NCBI GenBank assembly: GCA_964489215.1
Contig: CAZAYB010000020.1
Coordinates: 1-22,570, forward strand
Direction of reading: 5' to 3'
Source of the DNA: CAZAYB01 sp964489215
GTDB taxonomy: Bacteria > Planctomycetota > Phycisphaerae > Sedimentisphaerales > Anaerohalosphaeraceae
Length of the DNA stretch: 22,570 nt
The notes under the pieces are model-generated. The model was not told the DNA's origin, did no database searches, and worked only from the letters and a program-made list of their open reading frames with translations. Below, piece after piece: positions 15,904-22,506 of the stretch. A program made the position numbers and the translations under genes. Numbering within the stretch: position 1 is the first letter of the stretch; every line of letters starts with the position of its first letter.

Positions 15904-18039
15904 TTAATTATGATGTGCGGGCAGGGTGATGGTAAATGTGGTGCCCTGGTCGGGCTTTGAGTCAAAAGTTATCCTGCCGTGATGGCGTTCTATTATCGTG
16001 CTTACGATGCTTAGGCCCAGTCCGTCGCCCTGAACAGGCGATTCGGGGTTTAGCCTGTGGAACAGGTCGAAAATCTGGTCTGCGTATTTTGGGTCCATGC
16101 CGATTCCGTTGTCGGTTATGCTTATTTTAGCCTCTCCGTCGACGGCTGAGCCTGATATTTTTATTTTGCCGGGCCTGTCAGGGTCGAGATATTTAACCGC
16201 GTTGTCGATGATGTTGGTGAATACCTGGTTTATCTGGAACGGGTCGGCGTAACAATCCGGAAGGTCTTCGATGATAATGTCCGCTTTCGATTCGTTTACC
16301 TTGAATTGCAGCGTTCTTATAATCTCCTTCATCATCGAGTTGGTGTTCAGCTTTTTGGGCTTTAACTCCTGTCTGCCTATCCGGGAGAGTTTGAGCAGGC
16401 CGTTGAGCAGCAGGTCCATTTTCCTTACGCTGCTTGTAATGTACCTAAGCGCGGTTGGTATCTCGCTCAAGAGCACTTCCTGTATCTGGTGTTTTTGCTC
16501 ATCGGGCATTTCGACCTTTTTTAGACACTCGACAATGGTCTTGTACCCGATTGCCAGCTCAGAAGTGAAGCCCTGAATGTTAACCAGCGGACTCCTGAGG
16601 TCGTGACTGCTGATGTATATTATCTTTTCCATATCCTTTGATTTTAGCGAAAGCTCCCTCAGCAGCTTTTCCCTTTGCTCCTGTAGGAGGTTTCTTTGGG
16701 TTATGTCCGTAACGCAGGCAATTGCGCCTGAGTAAACATCGTTATCGTCAAACACAGGAGATGTTGCAAGCTCTGTCGTTATATCCGAGCCGTCCTTTTT
16801 AATAAACACAAACTCGTGTCTTTCGCTTATACCCTGCCTTCTTCTTTGCATGTTGCTTTTGGCTTCATCAATCGATTCGGGGTGCATAAAGTCGAACAGA
16901 TGCCTGCATATCATTTCTTCCTTTTCATACCCGAGCATATCAGCCATGCTCTTATTTACGAACACGGTGTACCCGTCATTGTCGATTTGCCATACGCCCT
17001 CTGACAGATTCTCGACCAGCTGCTGATATTGGTTCTTCGCTTCGTGCAGCCTTATTCTTGCTTCGTTCTGCTCTGATACATCTCTTGCGATGGTCGATAT
17101 ACCGATTATTTCGTCATGGTCGCTTTTATCCTTCAAAGGTGAAACCGACAGCTCAAGTTCGATTAACCTGCCGTCCTTTGTTTTCCTTATCGTCTGATAG
17201 TTTTCAACCGGGATGCCCTGTTTTACCTTTGACATGATATAATCAAAGTCTGTTTTCTTGTTTTCGGGCATAAGAATTTTGACGTTTTTACCGATAATCT
17301 CATCTGCGCTGTATCCGTATATATCTTCAGCGGCTTTGTTGAAGGTCATAATGTTGCCCTGAAGGTCCTTTGAGAGTATGGCGTCTTTTGTTGATTCGAC
17401 TATGCTGGTAAACTGCAGGGCGGTCTTAAGCTGTTTTTGCTTTTCGCTTATGTCCCTTGCGATAAGTGTTATTGCCTGCTTGTTTTTCCATTCGCAAAGA
17501 CTTGCGTTTATCTCAACGTCTAAAAAACCCGAATCCTCCATGACCCATCTGCCCTGAAAGGAGCCTTTGCTGTTTTTGAGGATTTCATCTAACCGCTGTC
17601 TGAAAGACTTGTTGAAATCCTGTTCTTCTATATCGAAGATGGTTGGCGGACAGCAGGCGGCGTTTTCTTTTTTGAGCATTTTACAGCAAGCGGTATTGCA
17701 GAACAGGACTTTGCCGAACCTGTCGTGAACTATTACTGCGTCGGGAAGGTTCTCAAAAATGTTTCTTAATGAAAGCGAAGCTGATCTATTGTGCATAATC
17801 GCCCATGTGCTGACAGCTAAGGTGATAATCACACCTGCGAAAAGCAGGGCCAGCAACACCGTTACAGCAGGGTGGGTGTCTATAAACTGTGAGACTGATA
17901 CCAGCAATAAGGGGGTTTTCGGCAGGGTTGTAAAAAATGAATCTGTCAGCGGGCTTTGGGCAATATCGGCCCGGCATACCTTCATCAGAGGTACAGCGAT
18001 AAGGTAGTAAAAGTTTTCAGTGAATAAAATGCCCATCAT
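15904..18039 (-). CDS. membrane PAS-domain sensor histidine kinase
   Basis: 711-residue sensor kinase. A hydrophobic N-terminus and a transmembrane helix at about 57-80 are followed by three PAS domains: about 88-200, 205-325 (with NKAAEDIYGYSADEIIGKN and a PAC-like tail) and 330-450 (with NKSMADMLGYEKEEM). A short coiled linker leads to the HisKA domain with phosphoacceptor His479 in ISSHDLRSPL. The HATPase domain has an N-box with Asn613 (NIIDNAVKYL), G1 box DNGIG (643-647), an F-box-like QIFDLFHRL, and G2 box GDGLGLS (671-677). All catalytic residues are present. There is no receiver domain and no response regulator nearby, so it is an orphan whose partner is elsewhere. A hairpin with a U-tract lies about 130 bases upstream and may control it. 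Confidence 0.93.
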   Translation of the reverse strand: MMGILFTENFYYLIAVPLMKVCRADIAQSPLTDSFFTTLPKTPLLLVSVSQFIDTHPAVTVLLALLFAGVIITLAVSTWAIMHNRSASLSLRNIFENLPDAVIVHDRFGKVLFCNTACCKMLKKENAACCPPTIFDIEEQDFNKSFRQRLDEILKNSKGSFQGRWVMEDSGFLDVEINASLCEWKNKQAITLIARDISEKQKQLKTALQFTSIVESTKDAILSKDLQGNIMTFNKAAEDIYGYSADEIIGKNVKILMPENKKTDFDYIMSKVKQGIPVENYQTIRKTKDGRLIELELSVSPLKDKSDHDEIIGISTIARDVSEQNEARIRLHEAKNQYQQLVENLSEGVWQIDNDGYTVFVNKSMADMLGYEKEEMICRHLFDFMHPESIDEAKSNMQRRRQGISERHEFVFIKKDGSDITTELATSPVFDDNDVYSGAIACVTDITQRNLLQEQREKLLRELSLKSKDMEKIIYISSHDLRSPLVNIQGFTSELAIGYKTIVECLKKVEMPDEQKHQIQEVLLSEIPTALRYITSSVRKMDLLLNGLLKLSRIGRQELKPKKLNTNSMMKEIIRTLQFKVNESKADIIIEDLPDCYADPFQINQVFTNIIDNAVKYLDPDRPGKIKISGSAVDGEAKISITDNGIGMDPKYADQIFDLFHRLNPESPVQGDGLGLSIVSTIIERHHGRITFDSKPDQGTTFTITLPAHHN

Positions 18040-18171
18040 GTTTTCCGGTATAATTTAGAGTCATTATAAGTTAGTTTTCAAAACATAAAAGCATTCTTTA
18101 AGAATTTATACGAAATAAAAATCCAGATGATGTGATTTTTTATAAAACCCGTCCGGTCTTCATAGAGTTCC

Positions 18172-18245
18172 AAAAAAAAAGGACGCCACGGGAAGGGGCT
18201 CGGTTGGGCCCCGTCACACGTGACGCCGCTAAACGGAAATAACCT
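18172..18245 (-). ncRNA. candidate small RNA or attenuated leader with two-tier hairpin and U-tract
   Basis: Read on the minus strand, an outer stem pairs GGCGUCACG (18227-18219) with CGUGGCGUCC (18190-18181), with one bulged U and one G-U pair. It encloses an inner GGGGC/GCCCC stem (18212-18208 with 18199-18195). Nine U residues follow (18180-18172). The wobble pair and the U-tract both favour the minus strand. A TATAAT lies just upstream. A transcript starting near 18245 would be about 75 nt if it ended here, or would read into the kinase gene if the terminator were opened. It does not match any riboswitch consensus I recall. Confidence 0.5.
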
Positions 18246-18251
18246 GAAGCT

Positions 18252-18281
18252 ATTATAATTGCCGAATATATGATTTTGAAA
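18252..18281 (-). promoter_or_regulatory. promoter upstream of the small RNA / kinase leader
   Basis: A perfect TATAAT on the minus strand (complement at 18252-18257) with a weak TTCAAA-like -35 about 18 bases upstream. The predicted start is near 18245, directly ahead of the hairpin structure. Confidence 0.4.
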
Positions 18282-18612
18282 GTTAAAAAGTTAAAAAAGT
18301 ACCGAAATATCCAATGGTCCTATAACAACAGTCTTTTTTGTGATTGAACAGAAGTTTGGGGCAGTTTTTTTTTCAATAATACTTCTATTTTAGAAGAGAA
18401 AATGTCCGTTAAAACAGTTGAAAGAGAACAAATTATATTTGTAAGTTCAGTTCGACAATGGCCTTGTAAAATAATTGAAAAATTGCTGAAAAAATCCTTG
18501 ATAAGGTTTATTTTGGTTGTTAAAATCCCTCTTTGTTTGATAAATATCAAACATAAGTAAGTAGTAGTTTTTCACAATTAAGCATTTCTTATCTTGTGGA
18601 ACGGAGGCCAGC
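18282..18612. other. AT-rich non-coding region with perfect dyads
   Basis: No convincing gene. A minus-strand frame of 76 codons here lacks a ribosome binding site and starts with TTG. The region contains three perfect inverted repeats: CTTCTA-TTT-TAGAAG (18382-18396), CAAAT-TAT-ATTTG (18429-18441) and GTTTGATA-AA-TATCAAAC (18535-18552). It reads as a control region upstream of the accessory gene cluster. Confidence 0.5.
18535..18552. promoter_or_regulatory. perfect 18-bp palindrome, candidate operator
   Basis: GTTTGATAAATATCAAAC, an 8-2-8 inverted repeat, extended by one further T-A pair on each side. It lies 60 bases upstream of the 24-codon ORF and could bind a dimeric repressor. No repressor is encoded nearby except the sigma-like HTH protein. 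Confidence 0.35.
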
Positions 18613-18687
18613 ATGGCACAGCAGATATACGGATATGATAATTTTCAGTTCAAACAGCTATGGGTGTCCGGGTACGCGCATTTTTAG
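18613..18687 (+). CDS. 24-codon ORF rich in aromatic residues, possible leader peptide
   Basis: ATG to TAG with a strong GGAGG six bases upstream of the ATG (ACGGAGGCCAGCATG). The product starts MAQQIYGYDNF and ends WVSGYAHF; seven of 24 residues are Tyr, Phe or Trp. It has no hydrophobic membrane segment. Its last codons form the 5' arm of a hairpin (18668-18674 with 18706-18712) followed by a T-run. It lies 214 bases upstream of the sigma-like gene. It may be a regulatory leader peptide, a short free peptide or the start of a decayed gene. Only the ribosome binding site and placement support it. Confidence 0.4.
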   Translation: MAQQIYGYDNFQFKQLWVSGYAHF

Positions 18688-18724
18688 CGGCGGTTTTTTG
18701 TCCGATACCCGGCTAAGATTTTTT
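18668..18724 (+). promoter_or_regulatory. hairpin and T-run overlapping the short ORF's stop codon
   Basis: CCGGGTA (18668-18674) pairs perfectly with TACCCGG (18706-18712). A further CGC/GCG pairing is possible in the loop, and TTTTTT follows at 18719-18724 after six other bases. A ribosome finishing the short ORF would cover the first arm. The arrangement resembles translation-dependent attenuation, but the T-run is not directly adjacent and the loop is long, so termination would be weak. Confidence 0.35.
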
Positions 18725-18900
18725 GCAGGCCCTGACATAAGGGCTTATTAGTAACAGGCCGTTGTTGGTATCCCAACCGGCTATTATCCATTACAGGGCA
18801 GTCGCCTTTACGGGGCGTTTGTGCGCTTATTTTCCGACAGGCTGATACTGTGATGGTTTGACGGAGCGAAAGAGTTTTACAATGTGTTAGAAAGGAGAAT
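18725..18900 (+). other. structured untranslated leader of the sigma-like gene
   Basis: It contains a GCCCT/AGGGC hairpin beginning at 18729 and a second hairpin at 18758-18781 (GCCG/CGGC and TTGG/CCAA with a 3-base bulge). There is no ORF with a ribosome binding site before the AAAGGAG at 18891-18897. No known RNA family is recognised. Confidence 0.35.
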
Positions 18901-18903
18901 ATG

Positions 18904-19350
18904 ATGGTAAAGGTAGATATCGATGTAAGTGAGTTTACGAGCAAACAAAGGAGTATGGGCAGCGGCAGACTGGCAAGGCAGGCTGAGATGATACTCGAGA
19001 TGGGCAGGCTGTTAAGGCCCGAGGAACGTGCCCTTTTGGATATGTATTATGACAAGGGCAATACGATAGTTCAGCTTGCCAGGGTTGCAGGTATCAGCGA
19101 ATCGGCAATGTCTGCAAGGCTTCATAAGGTAACCAGAAAGCTGCTCGACGGGGATTATTACTACAGTGTCAAGTATCGGGACAGGCTCACGATTCTCGAG
19201 CAGCTGATAGCACGGGATTATTTTCTGGACAACATGACCTTAAAGGGTACCGCAGATAAGCGCAAGACAAGCGTCCGTCAGGTTCGAAAGGCGGTTGCAA
19301 AGGTTCGAAAACTCCGTGAGCTTGACAGGTCAATAAGCAGCGGTCGGTAA
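18904..19350 (+). CDS. small sigma-70 region-4-like protein with two helix-turn-helix segments
   Basis: 148-residue predicted DNA-binding regulator. Residues about 40-80 (LRPEERALLDMYYDKG, then QLARVAGISESAMSARLHKVTRKLL) fit sigma-70 region 4 or a related HTH. A second HTH-like unit follows at about 96-136 (LIARDYFLD, then RKTSVRQVRKAVAKVRKL). There is no region 2, so it is not a complete sigma factor. Two adjacent ATGs exist: the second (18904) is six bases from the AAAGGAG and is preferred over 18901. It is followed 27 bases later by the ABC-type ATPase gene on the same strand and probably shares its transcript. It could regulate the cluster, or be a phage-type late regulator. I recognise the fold but not a named family. 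Confidence 0.7.
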   Translation: MVKVDIDVSEFTSKQRSMGSGRLARQAEMILEMGRLLRPEERALLDMYYDKGNTIVQLARVAGISESAMSARLHKVTRKLLDGDYYYSVKYRDRLTILEQLIARDYFLDNMTLKGTADKRKTSVRQVRKAVAKVRKLRELDRSISSGR

Positions 19351-19377
19351 GCAATATTTTGAAAAGGAGGTTTTTTT

Positions 19378-20079
19378 ATGTGCGTTACAAGAGAGCGTTT
19401 GTCGGTCAGTAAAAGTTTTCAATGGTCAGCCAAAGACAGCGGCAGGGTTAATGAGCTTATGCGTATTTTCGGTCTGGACAAGGGTTTTGTCCGCGATAAC
19501 CAGGTAAGCCGAAGCTGTGAGATTACCATCGATTCTGGTATGGTTATCTATCTGACGGGCCCAAGCGGTGCGGGCAAAAGCGTATTGCTAAACGCCCTTT
19601 ACAGGGCCTGCGGTCAGCGTAAGGTAAGGCTCTGCGATATTGAGCTGGACAGCGAAAGGGCGGTAATCGACTGTCTGGGCGATGATACCGCAGATGCGAT
19701 GAGCATTCTTACAATGGCAGGGCTTGGCGATGTGTTCTGCGTTTTGAATACACCCAGTGCCCTTAGCGACGGTCAGCGTTACCGTTACCGTCTTTGCAGG
19801 GCGTTATACAGCCTGTCTCCGGTAATATTCGCCGATGAGTTCTGCAGCAATCTTGACCGTATAACCGCCTGTGCGGTGTCGGCTAACCTGCGCAGAGCCG
19901 CTGACAGGACCAGCAGGACGTTTATCCTTGCAGGTTGCAGGGACGATATCATCAGGGATTTGTGTCCGGATATCATAGCTGCGGTCAGGCTTAACGGCCA
20001 GACGGAAATAATTGAACGGCTGAACTGTTCGCCGGCGAAGCTGCGGTCCTGTTCGGCTAAGAATCAAAGGCTGTACTGA
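19378..20079 (+). CDS. soluble ABC-type ATPase, COG2401-like ATPase half
   Basis: 233-residue ABC-fold ATPase. Walker A GPSGAGKS (61-68), ABC signature LSDGQ (129-133), Walker B VIFADEF with Asp153-Glu154, D-loop SNLD (157-160). The position normally held by the switch histidine is Cys177 (LAGCRDD). Only about 60 residues separate Walker A from the signature, so the helical subdomain is much reduced, and no transmembrane partner is encoded; this is a soluble ABC protein, not a transporter. The start is secure: AAAGGAGG is seven bases upstream. The pairing with the GNAT protein at 21028 matches COG2401, where an ABC ATPase is fused to an acetyltransferase domain; that family's function is not established. 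It ends 16 bases from the convergent CBS gene. Confidence 0.75.
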   Translation: MCVTRERLSVSKSFQWSAKDSGRVNELMRIFGLDKGFVRDNQVSRSCEITIDSGMVIYLTGPSGAGKSVLLNALYRACGQRKVRLCDIELDSERAVIDCLGDDTADAMSILTMAGLGDVFCVLNTPSALSDGQRYRYRLCRALYSLSPVIFADEFCSNLDRITACAVSANLRRAADRTSRTFILAGCRDDIIRDLCPDIIAAVRLNGQTEIIERLNCSPAKLRSCSAKNQRLY

Positions 20080-20095
20080 TATGGGGGACGGTTTT

Positions 20096-20479
20096 TCAGA
20101 CGACAAATTGTATAAGGTCACGTCTGCTGATAATTCCGAGTATTCTGTTGTCAGCGTCGACGATGGGCACTCTGCGGAAGCTGTTTTCGACCAGTGCCTT
20201 TGCGACATCGTCTATATCGGAGTCGGGTCCCATTGTAAACAGGCTGGTTGTCATATAGTTTTCGACGGTGCCTGTCTTGTCCTCTGCCATGACCTTGAGC
20301 ACGTCCTTTTCGCTGATTATCCCGACCAGAACATTATCAGCTTTGACGACCGGCAGGGCGGTAAGGCCTTTGTTTACGATAGTGCGTACAGCTTCGTATA
20401 TCGGCACATCAGCGGTAACGGTAACAAGCTCGTTGCTCATTATCTGCTCGGCTGTCATTTTAGTCATCTGGTCGGTCAT
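20096..20479 (-). CDS. CBS-pair protein 1
   Basis: 127-residue stand-alone tandem CBS-domain protein. CBS1 begins AEQIMSNELVTVTAD and ends GIISEKDVLKVM; CBS2 begins VENYMTTSLFTMGPD and ends GIISRRDLIQFVV. Such pairs bind adenosine ligands (AMP, ATP, NAD or SAM) and act as energy or ligand sensors. No catalytic domain is attached. The frame is also open from a TTG at 20485, but ATG 20479 with GGGA eight bases upstream is preferred. It is the second gene of a two-gene minus-strand operon, converging with the ATPase gene. Confidence 0.88.
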   Translation of the reverse strand: MTDQMTKMTAEQIMSNELVTVTADVPIYEAVRTIVNKGLTALPVVKADNVLVGIISEKDVLKVMAEDKTGTVENYMTTSLFTMGPDSDIDDVAKALVENSFRRVPIVDADNRILGIISRRDLIQFVV

Positions 20480-20506
20480 TTTCAATTCCCGTCAATTTCG
20501 CTTCGG

Positions 20507-20905
20507 TCAGTTTCCCTGCTCCTGTTTGCCCCGGAGCCTCAAAAGGAAGTTCATAAGGTCTTTTCTGCTGATAAGCCCTGCGAATTTGCCGTTTTCTGTG
20601 ACTGGTATCTGCCTGAAGTTGTTGTTTATTATGCACTGGCAGATTTCCATGATGGTTGCATCGGTTTCGAAGCTTACCGGGTCGATTGTCATGAACTGGT
20701 TTACGAAGCCGTTTGCGTTTTGCTTTTCGTAGATGAGCCTGAGCACGTCTTTTTCGCTGAGCATCCCTGCCAGAGTACGGTTTGGGTTCAGTACGGGCAA
20801 GCCAGTCAGATGTTCGCTGTTCATCCGGTGTATAGCGGTTTTAATCGTCGTATCCGGTTCGGTTATCGGTACGTTTGTCTGCATTATGGTTGCTGCTTCG
20901 AACAT
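20507..20905 (-). CDS. CBS-pair protein 2
   Basis: 132-residue tandem CBS-domain protein, paralogous to its neighbour. First unit AATIMQTNVPITEPD to GMLSEKDVLRLI; second VNQFMTIDPVSFETD to GLISRKDLMNFLL. The tail is polar (LRGKQEQGN). The frame is open from GTG 20917, but ATG 20905 has AGG six bases upstream and is preferred. The following CBS gene starts 27 bases downstream, so they form one operon, probably by local duplication. It diverges from the GNAT gene across 122 bases. The pair sits inside an otherwise plus-strand cluster; whether it belongs to that system is unknown. Confidence 0.88.
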   Translation of the reverse strand: MFEAATIMQTNVPITEPDTTIKTAIHRMNSEHLTGLPVLNPNRTLAGMLSEKDVLRLIYEKQNANGFVNQFMTIDPVSFETDATIMEICQCIINNNFRQIPVTENGKFAGLISRKDLMNFLLRLRGKQEQGN

Positions 20906-20959
20906 AACAGGCCTCACGATTGTTCATTGGTTCGGTTACAGGCAGTAATCGGCAAAGAT

Positions 20960-20998
20960 TTGAGTAATGTTGAGTATTTTCCGCAAAAAAATTATGAA
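20960..20998 (+). promoter_or_regulatory. promoter of the GNAT gene with a direct-repeat operator
   Basis: TTGAGT (20970-20975), 17-base spacer, TATGAA (20993-20998), each a four-of-six match. TTGAGTA occurs twice, at 20960-20966 and 20970-20976, exactly 10 bases apart and overlapping the -35, as expected for a helical-phase operator or activator site. The start would be near 21005, leaving a short leader to ATG 21028. Confidence 0.35.
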
Positions 20999-21027
20999 TA
21001 TGAAAGCATTGATTGAAAGGGTTATTT

Positions 21028-21807
21028 ATGAGCCGATTAAGCTGTTCAATATGCGATGAACTTGTTCTGCGAAAGGGTACTGTTTCGGATTATCGGTCTC
21101 TTGAGCGTTTCCATTACCGTGGTGAGCGTTTGCGGTGCTGGTCTGATATGTACGTTTTGGCGCCTCGCAGGGGCAAAAGCGTTATTACGCCTCAGTCGGC
21201 CGGGGTTATCGTTTACGTTATGGGCGGGTCAGGGTTAGAGCTTCGCAACTACGCTTTGGGGGGTGTGTTTACCGGGCTGGGCAGTGCGTCTGCCAATCTT
21301 GACGCGGTTAATCGTCACGTTCGCAGGATTGCAAGGGTGATAATCGAGCCGAGGTACCGCAGGGCAGGTCTGGCGGTTCGTCTGGTAAGGGAGACGATGC
21401 CGATTGTCGGGGCAGACCTTGTGGAGTCTCTTGCGGTGATGGGCAGGTACAGTCCGTTTTTCGAAAAAGCGGGTATGAGTAGATACGACGGCCCGGTTCC
21501 CGAGCGCAACAGCAGGCTTACAGAGGCGTTCGAGGCGGTGGGGATAGACAGCGGACTGTTTAACGACAGTCAGGCGGTATGGGCGAAAGTTCAAAGGCTC
21601 ACCGCTGGCCAGAGGCATTTTCTGACTGGACAGATTGACAGGTTCATCCAGGCCTTCAAGGTTCGCAGGGATATGCACAAAGGGTATGACAGGTTAGCTT
21701 ATGTGCTGGGTAAGCTGGGCACAAGGCCGACGTATTTTGCATGGGTAAACCCGCGTGCCCGCCGCTGGCTTAAGCTGCGAGAGCCTGTCAGAACCGCAAA
21801 GGTATAA
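21028..21807 (+). CDS. GNAT-fold acetyltransferase, COG2401-like acetyltransferase half
   Basis: 259-residue protein. The N-terminal block LVLRKGTVSDYRSLERFHYRG (12-32) and the block ending YSPFFEKAGMSRY (141-153) match the acetyltransferase part of COG2401 proteins as I recall them. The acetyl-CoA-binding motif A is RVIIEPRYRRAGLAVRLVRE (103-122). After residue 155 the sequence is polar and basic, ending WVNPRARRWLKLREP, a possible nucleic-acid-binding tail. The frame opens at TTG 21013, but ATG 21028 with AAAGG eight bases upstream is preferred. The substrate is unknown. Relatives of the GNAT fold such as phage Mu Mom modify DNA bases, so DNA modification is one idea, not shown. It is separated from its presumed ATPase partner by the CBS genes. 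Confidence 0.7.
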   Translation: MSRLSCSICDELVLRKGTVSDYRSLERFHYRGERLRCWSDMYVLAPRRGKSVITPQSAGVIVYVMGGSGLELRNYALGGVFTGLGSASANLDAVNRHVRRIARVIIEPRYRRAGLAVRLVRETMPIVGADLVESLAVMGRYSPFFEKAGMSRYDGPVPERNSRLTEAFEAVGIDSGLFNDSQAVWAKVQRLTAGQRHFLTGQIDRFIQAFKVRRDMHKGYDRLAYVLGKLGTRPTYFAWVNPRARRWLKLREPVRTAKV

Positions 21808-21816
21808 GCTGTTATA

Positions 21817-21839
21817 CGGACACCGCTTTTGTATGTCCG
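21817..21839 (+). promoter_or_regulatory. hairpin between the GNAT and ParB-like genes
   Basis: CGGACA (21817-21822) and TGTCCG (21834-21839) form a perfect six-pair stem with an 11-base loop. No T-run follows, so it is more likely an mRNA-processing or stability element, or a partial terminator. Confidence 0.3.
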
Positions 21840-21887
21840 CAGTATGTTTCAATTAACGGTAATGTCAAAAAAGCTATGGAGATTATA

Positions 21888-22496
21888 ATGGATAAGCAAA
21901 CCACAGACTCAAAGGTAAAGTCAATCGATATCGCAAAGCTGACCGCTCATCCGGAGAACCCCAACCGTATGAACCGGTCGAACTTCAAAAAGCTGACAGA
22001 GCATATACGCACAACGGGCAATTATGAGCCTGTGGTGGTTCGTGAGCATCAGGGGGGCTATCAGATACTCAACGGCCATCACCGTGTCAGGGCGCTTACC
22101 CAGCTTGGATATGACAGGGCAGACTGTGTGATATGGCAGGTCGATGATGAGCAGGCAAGGATACTGCTGGCAACGCTTAACAGGCTCTCAGGCAGGGATA
22201 TGCCCGGGCCCAAACAGATGCTTATTGAAAGGCTCTGCGAGAGTACCAACGCTGAAAGGCTCGCAAAACAGCTGCCTATGGACAAAAAAAGCATACTCAA
22301 GCTGTGCGGTCTCGGCAAAACGCCCGTACCGTTGCACGAGCCCAAACCGCTGCTGCATTCGCAGGTGTTCTTTCTGGATGATACCCAAAACCGTATCGTA
22401 ACCGATACGCTGGCACAGCTTTGCGAAAAACAGGCCGGCACAAACGCTCAAAAAAGAGCAAAGGCACTTACAGATATGTGTACCAAATCAAAATAA
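21888..22496 (+). CDS. ParB-like N-terminal domain protein
   Basis: 202-residue protein with a ParB/Srx-fold N-terminal domain: IAKLTAHPENPNRMNRSNF (15-33), VVVREHQGGYQILNGHHRVRAL (49-70) including the NGHHR core (62-66), then DDEQARILLATLNRLSG (86-102). The second half is helical with DERL-like HTH-type segments (AERLAKQLPMDKKSIL) and a lysine-rich end. Chromosomal ParB binds CTP; phage and plasmid relatives act as nucleases or DNA-binding adaptors. This short form is of the mobile-element kind, with no ParA nearby. ATG 21888 has GGAG six bases upstream and is preferred over 21876. The next gene's ribosome binding site overlaps its stop codon, so both are in one operon, and it is probably cotranscribed with the GNAT gene 80 bases upstream. 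Confidence 0.8.
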   Translation: MDKQTTDSKVKSIDIAKLTAHPENPNRMNRSNFKKLTEHIRTTGNYEPVVVREHQGGYQILNGHHRVRALTQLGYDRADCVIWQVDDEQARILLATLNRLSGRDMPGPKQMLIERLCESTNAERLAKQLPMDKKSILKLCGLGKTPVPLHEPKPLLHSQVFFLDDTQNRIVTDTLAQLCEKQAGTNAQKRAKALTDMCTKSK

Positions 22497-22506
22497 AGGA
22501 GCTGAT

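Noticed and set aside
18172..18245. Known riboswitch (SAM, SAH, c-di-GMP, fluoride or THF type)
   Set aside because: Conserved core sequences of these classes, as remembered, are not present.
18320..18550. 76-codon minus-strand frame upstream of the small RNA
   Set aside because: TTG start without a ribosome binding site, AT-rich low-complexity composition, overlaps palindromes; probably chance.
18684..18944. 86-codon minus-strand frame
   Set aside because: Covers the leader and ribosome binding site of the sigma-like gene in antisense, and no conserved motif is seen.
20081..21016. Long plus-strand open frame of about 311 codons
   Set aside because: It is the antisense shadow of the two CBS genes, whose minus-strand products show clear domain motifs.
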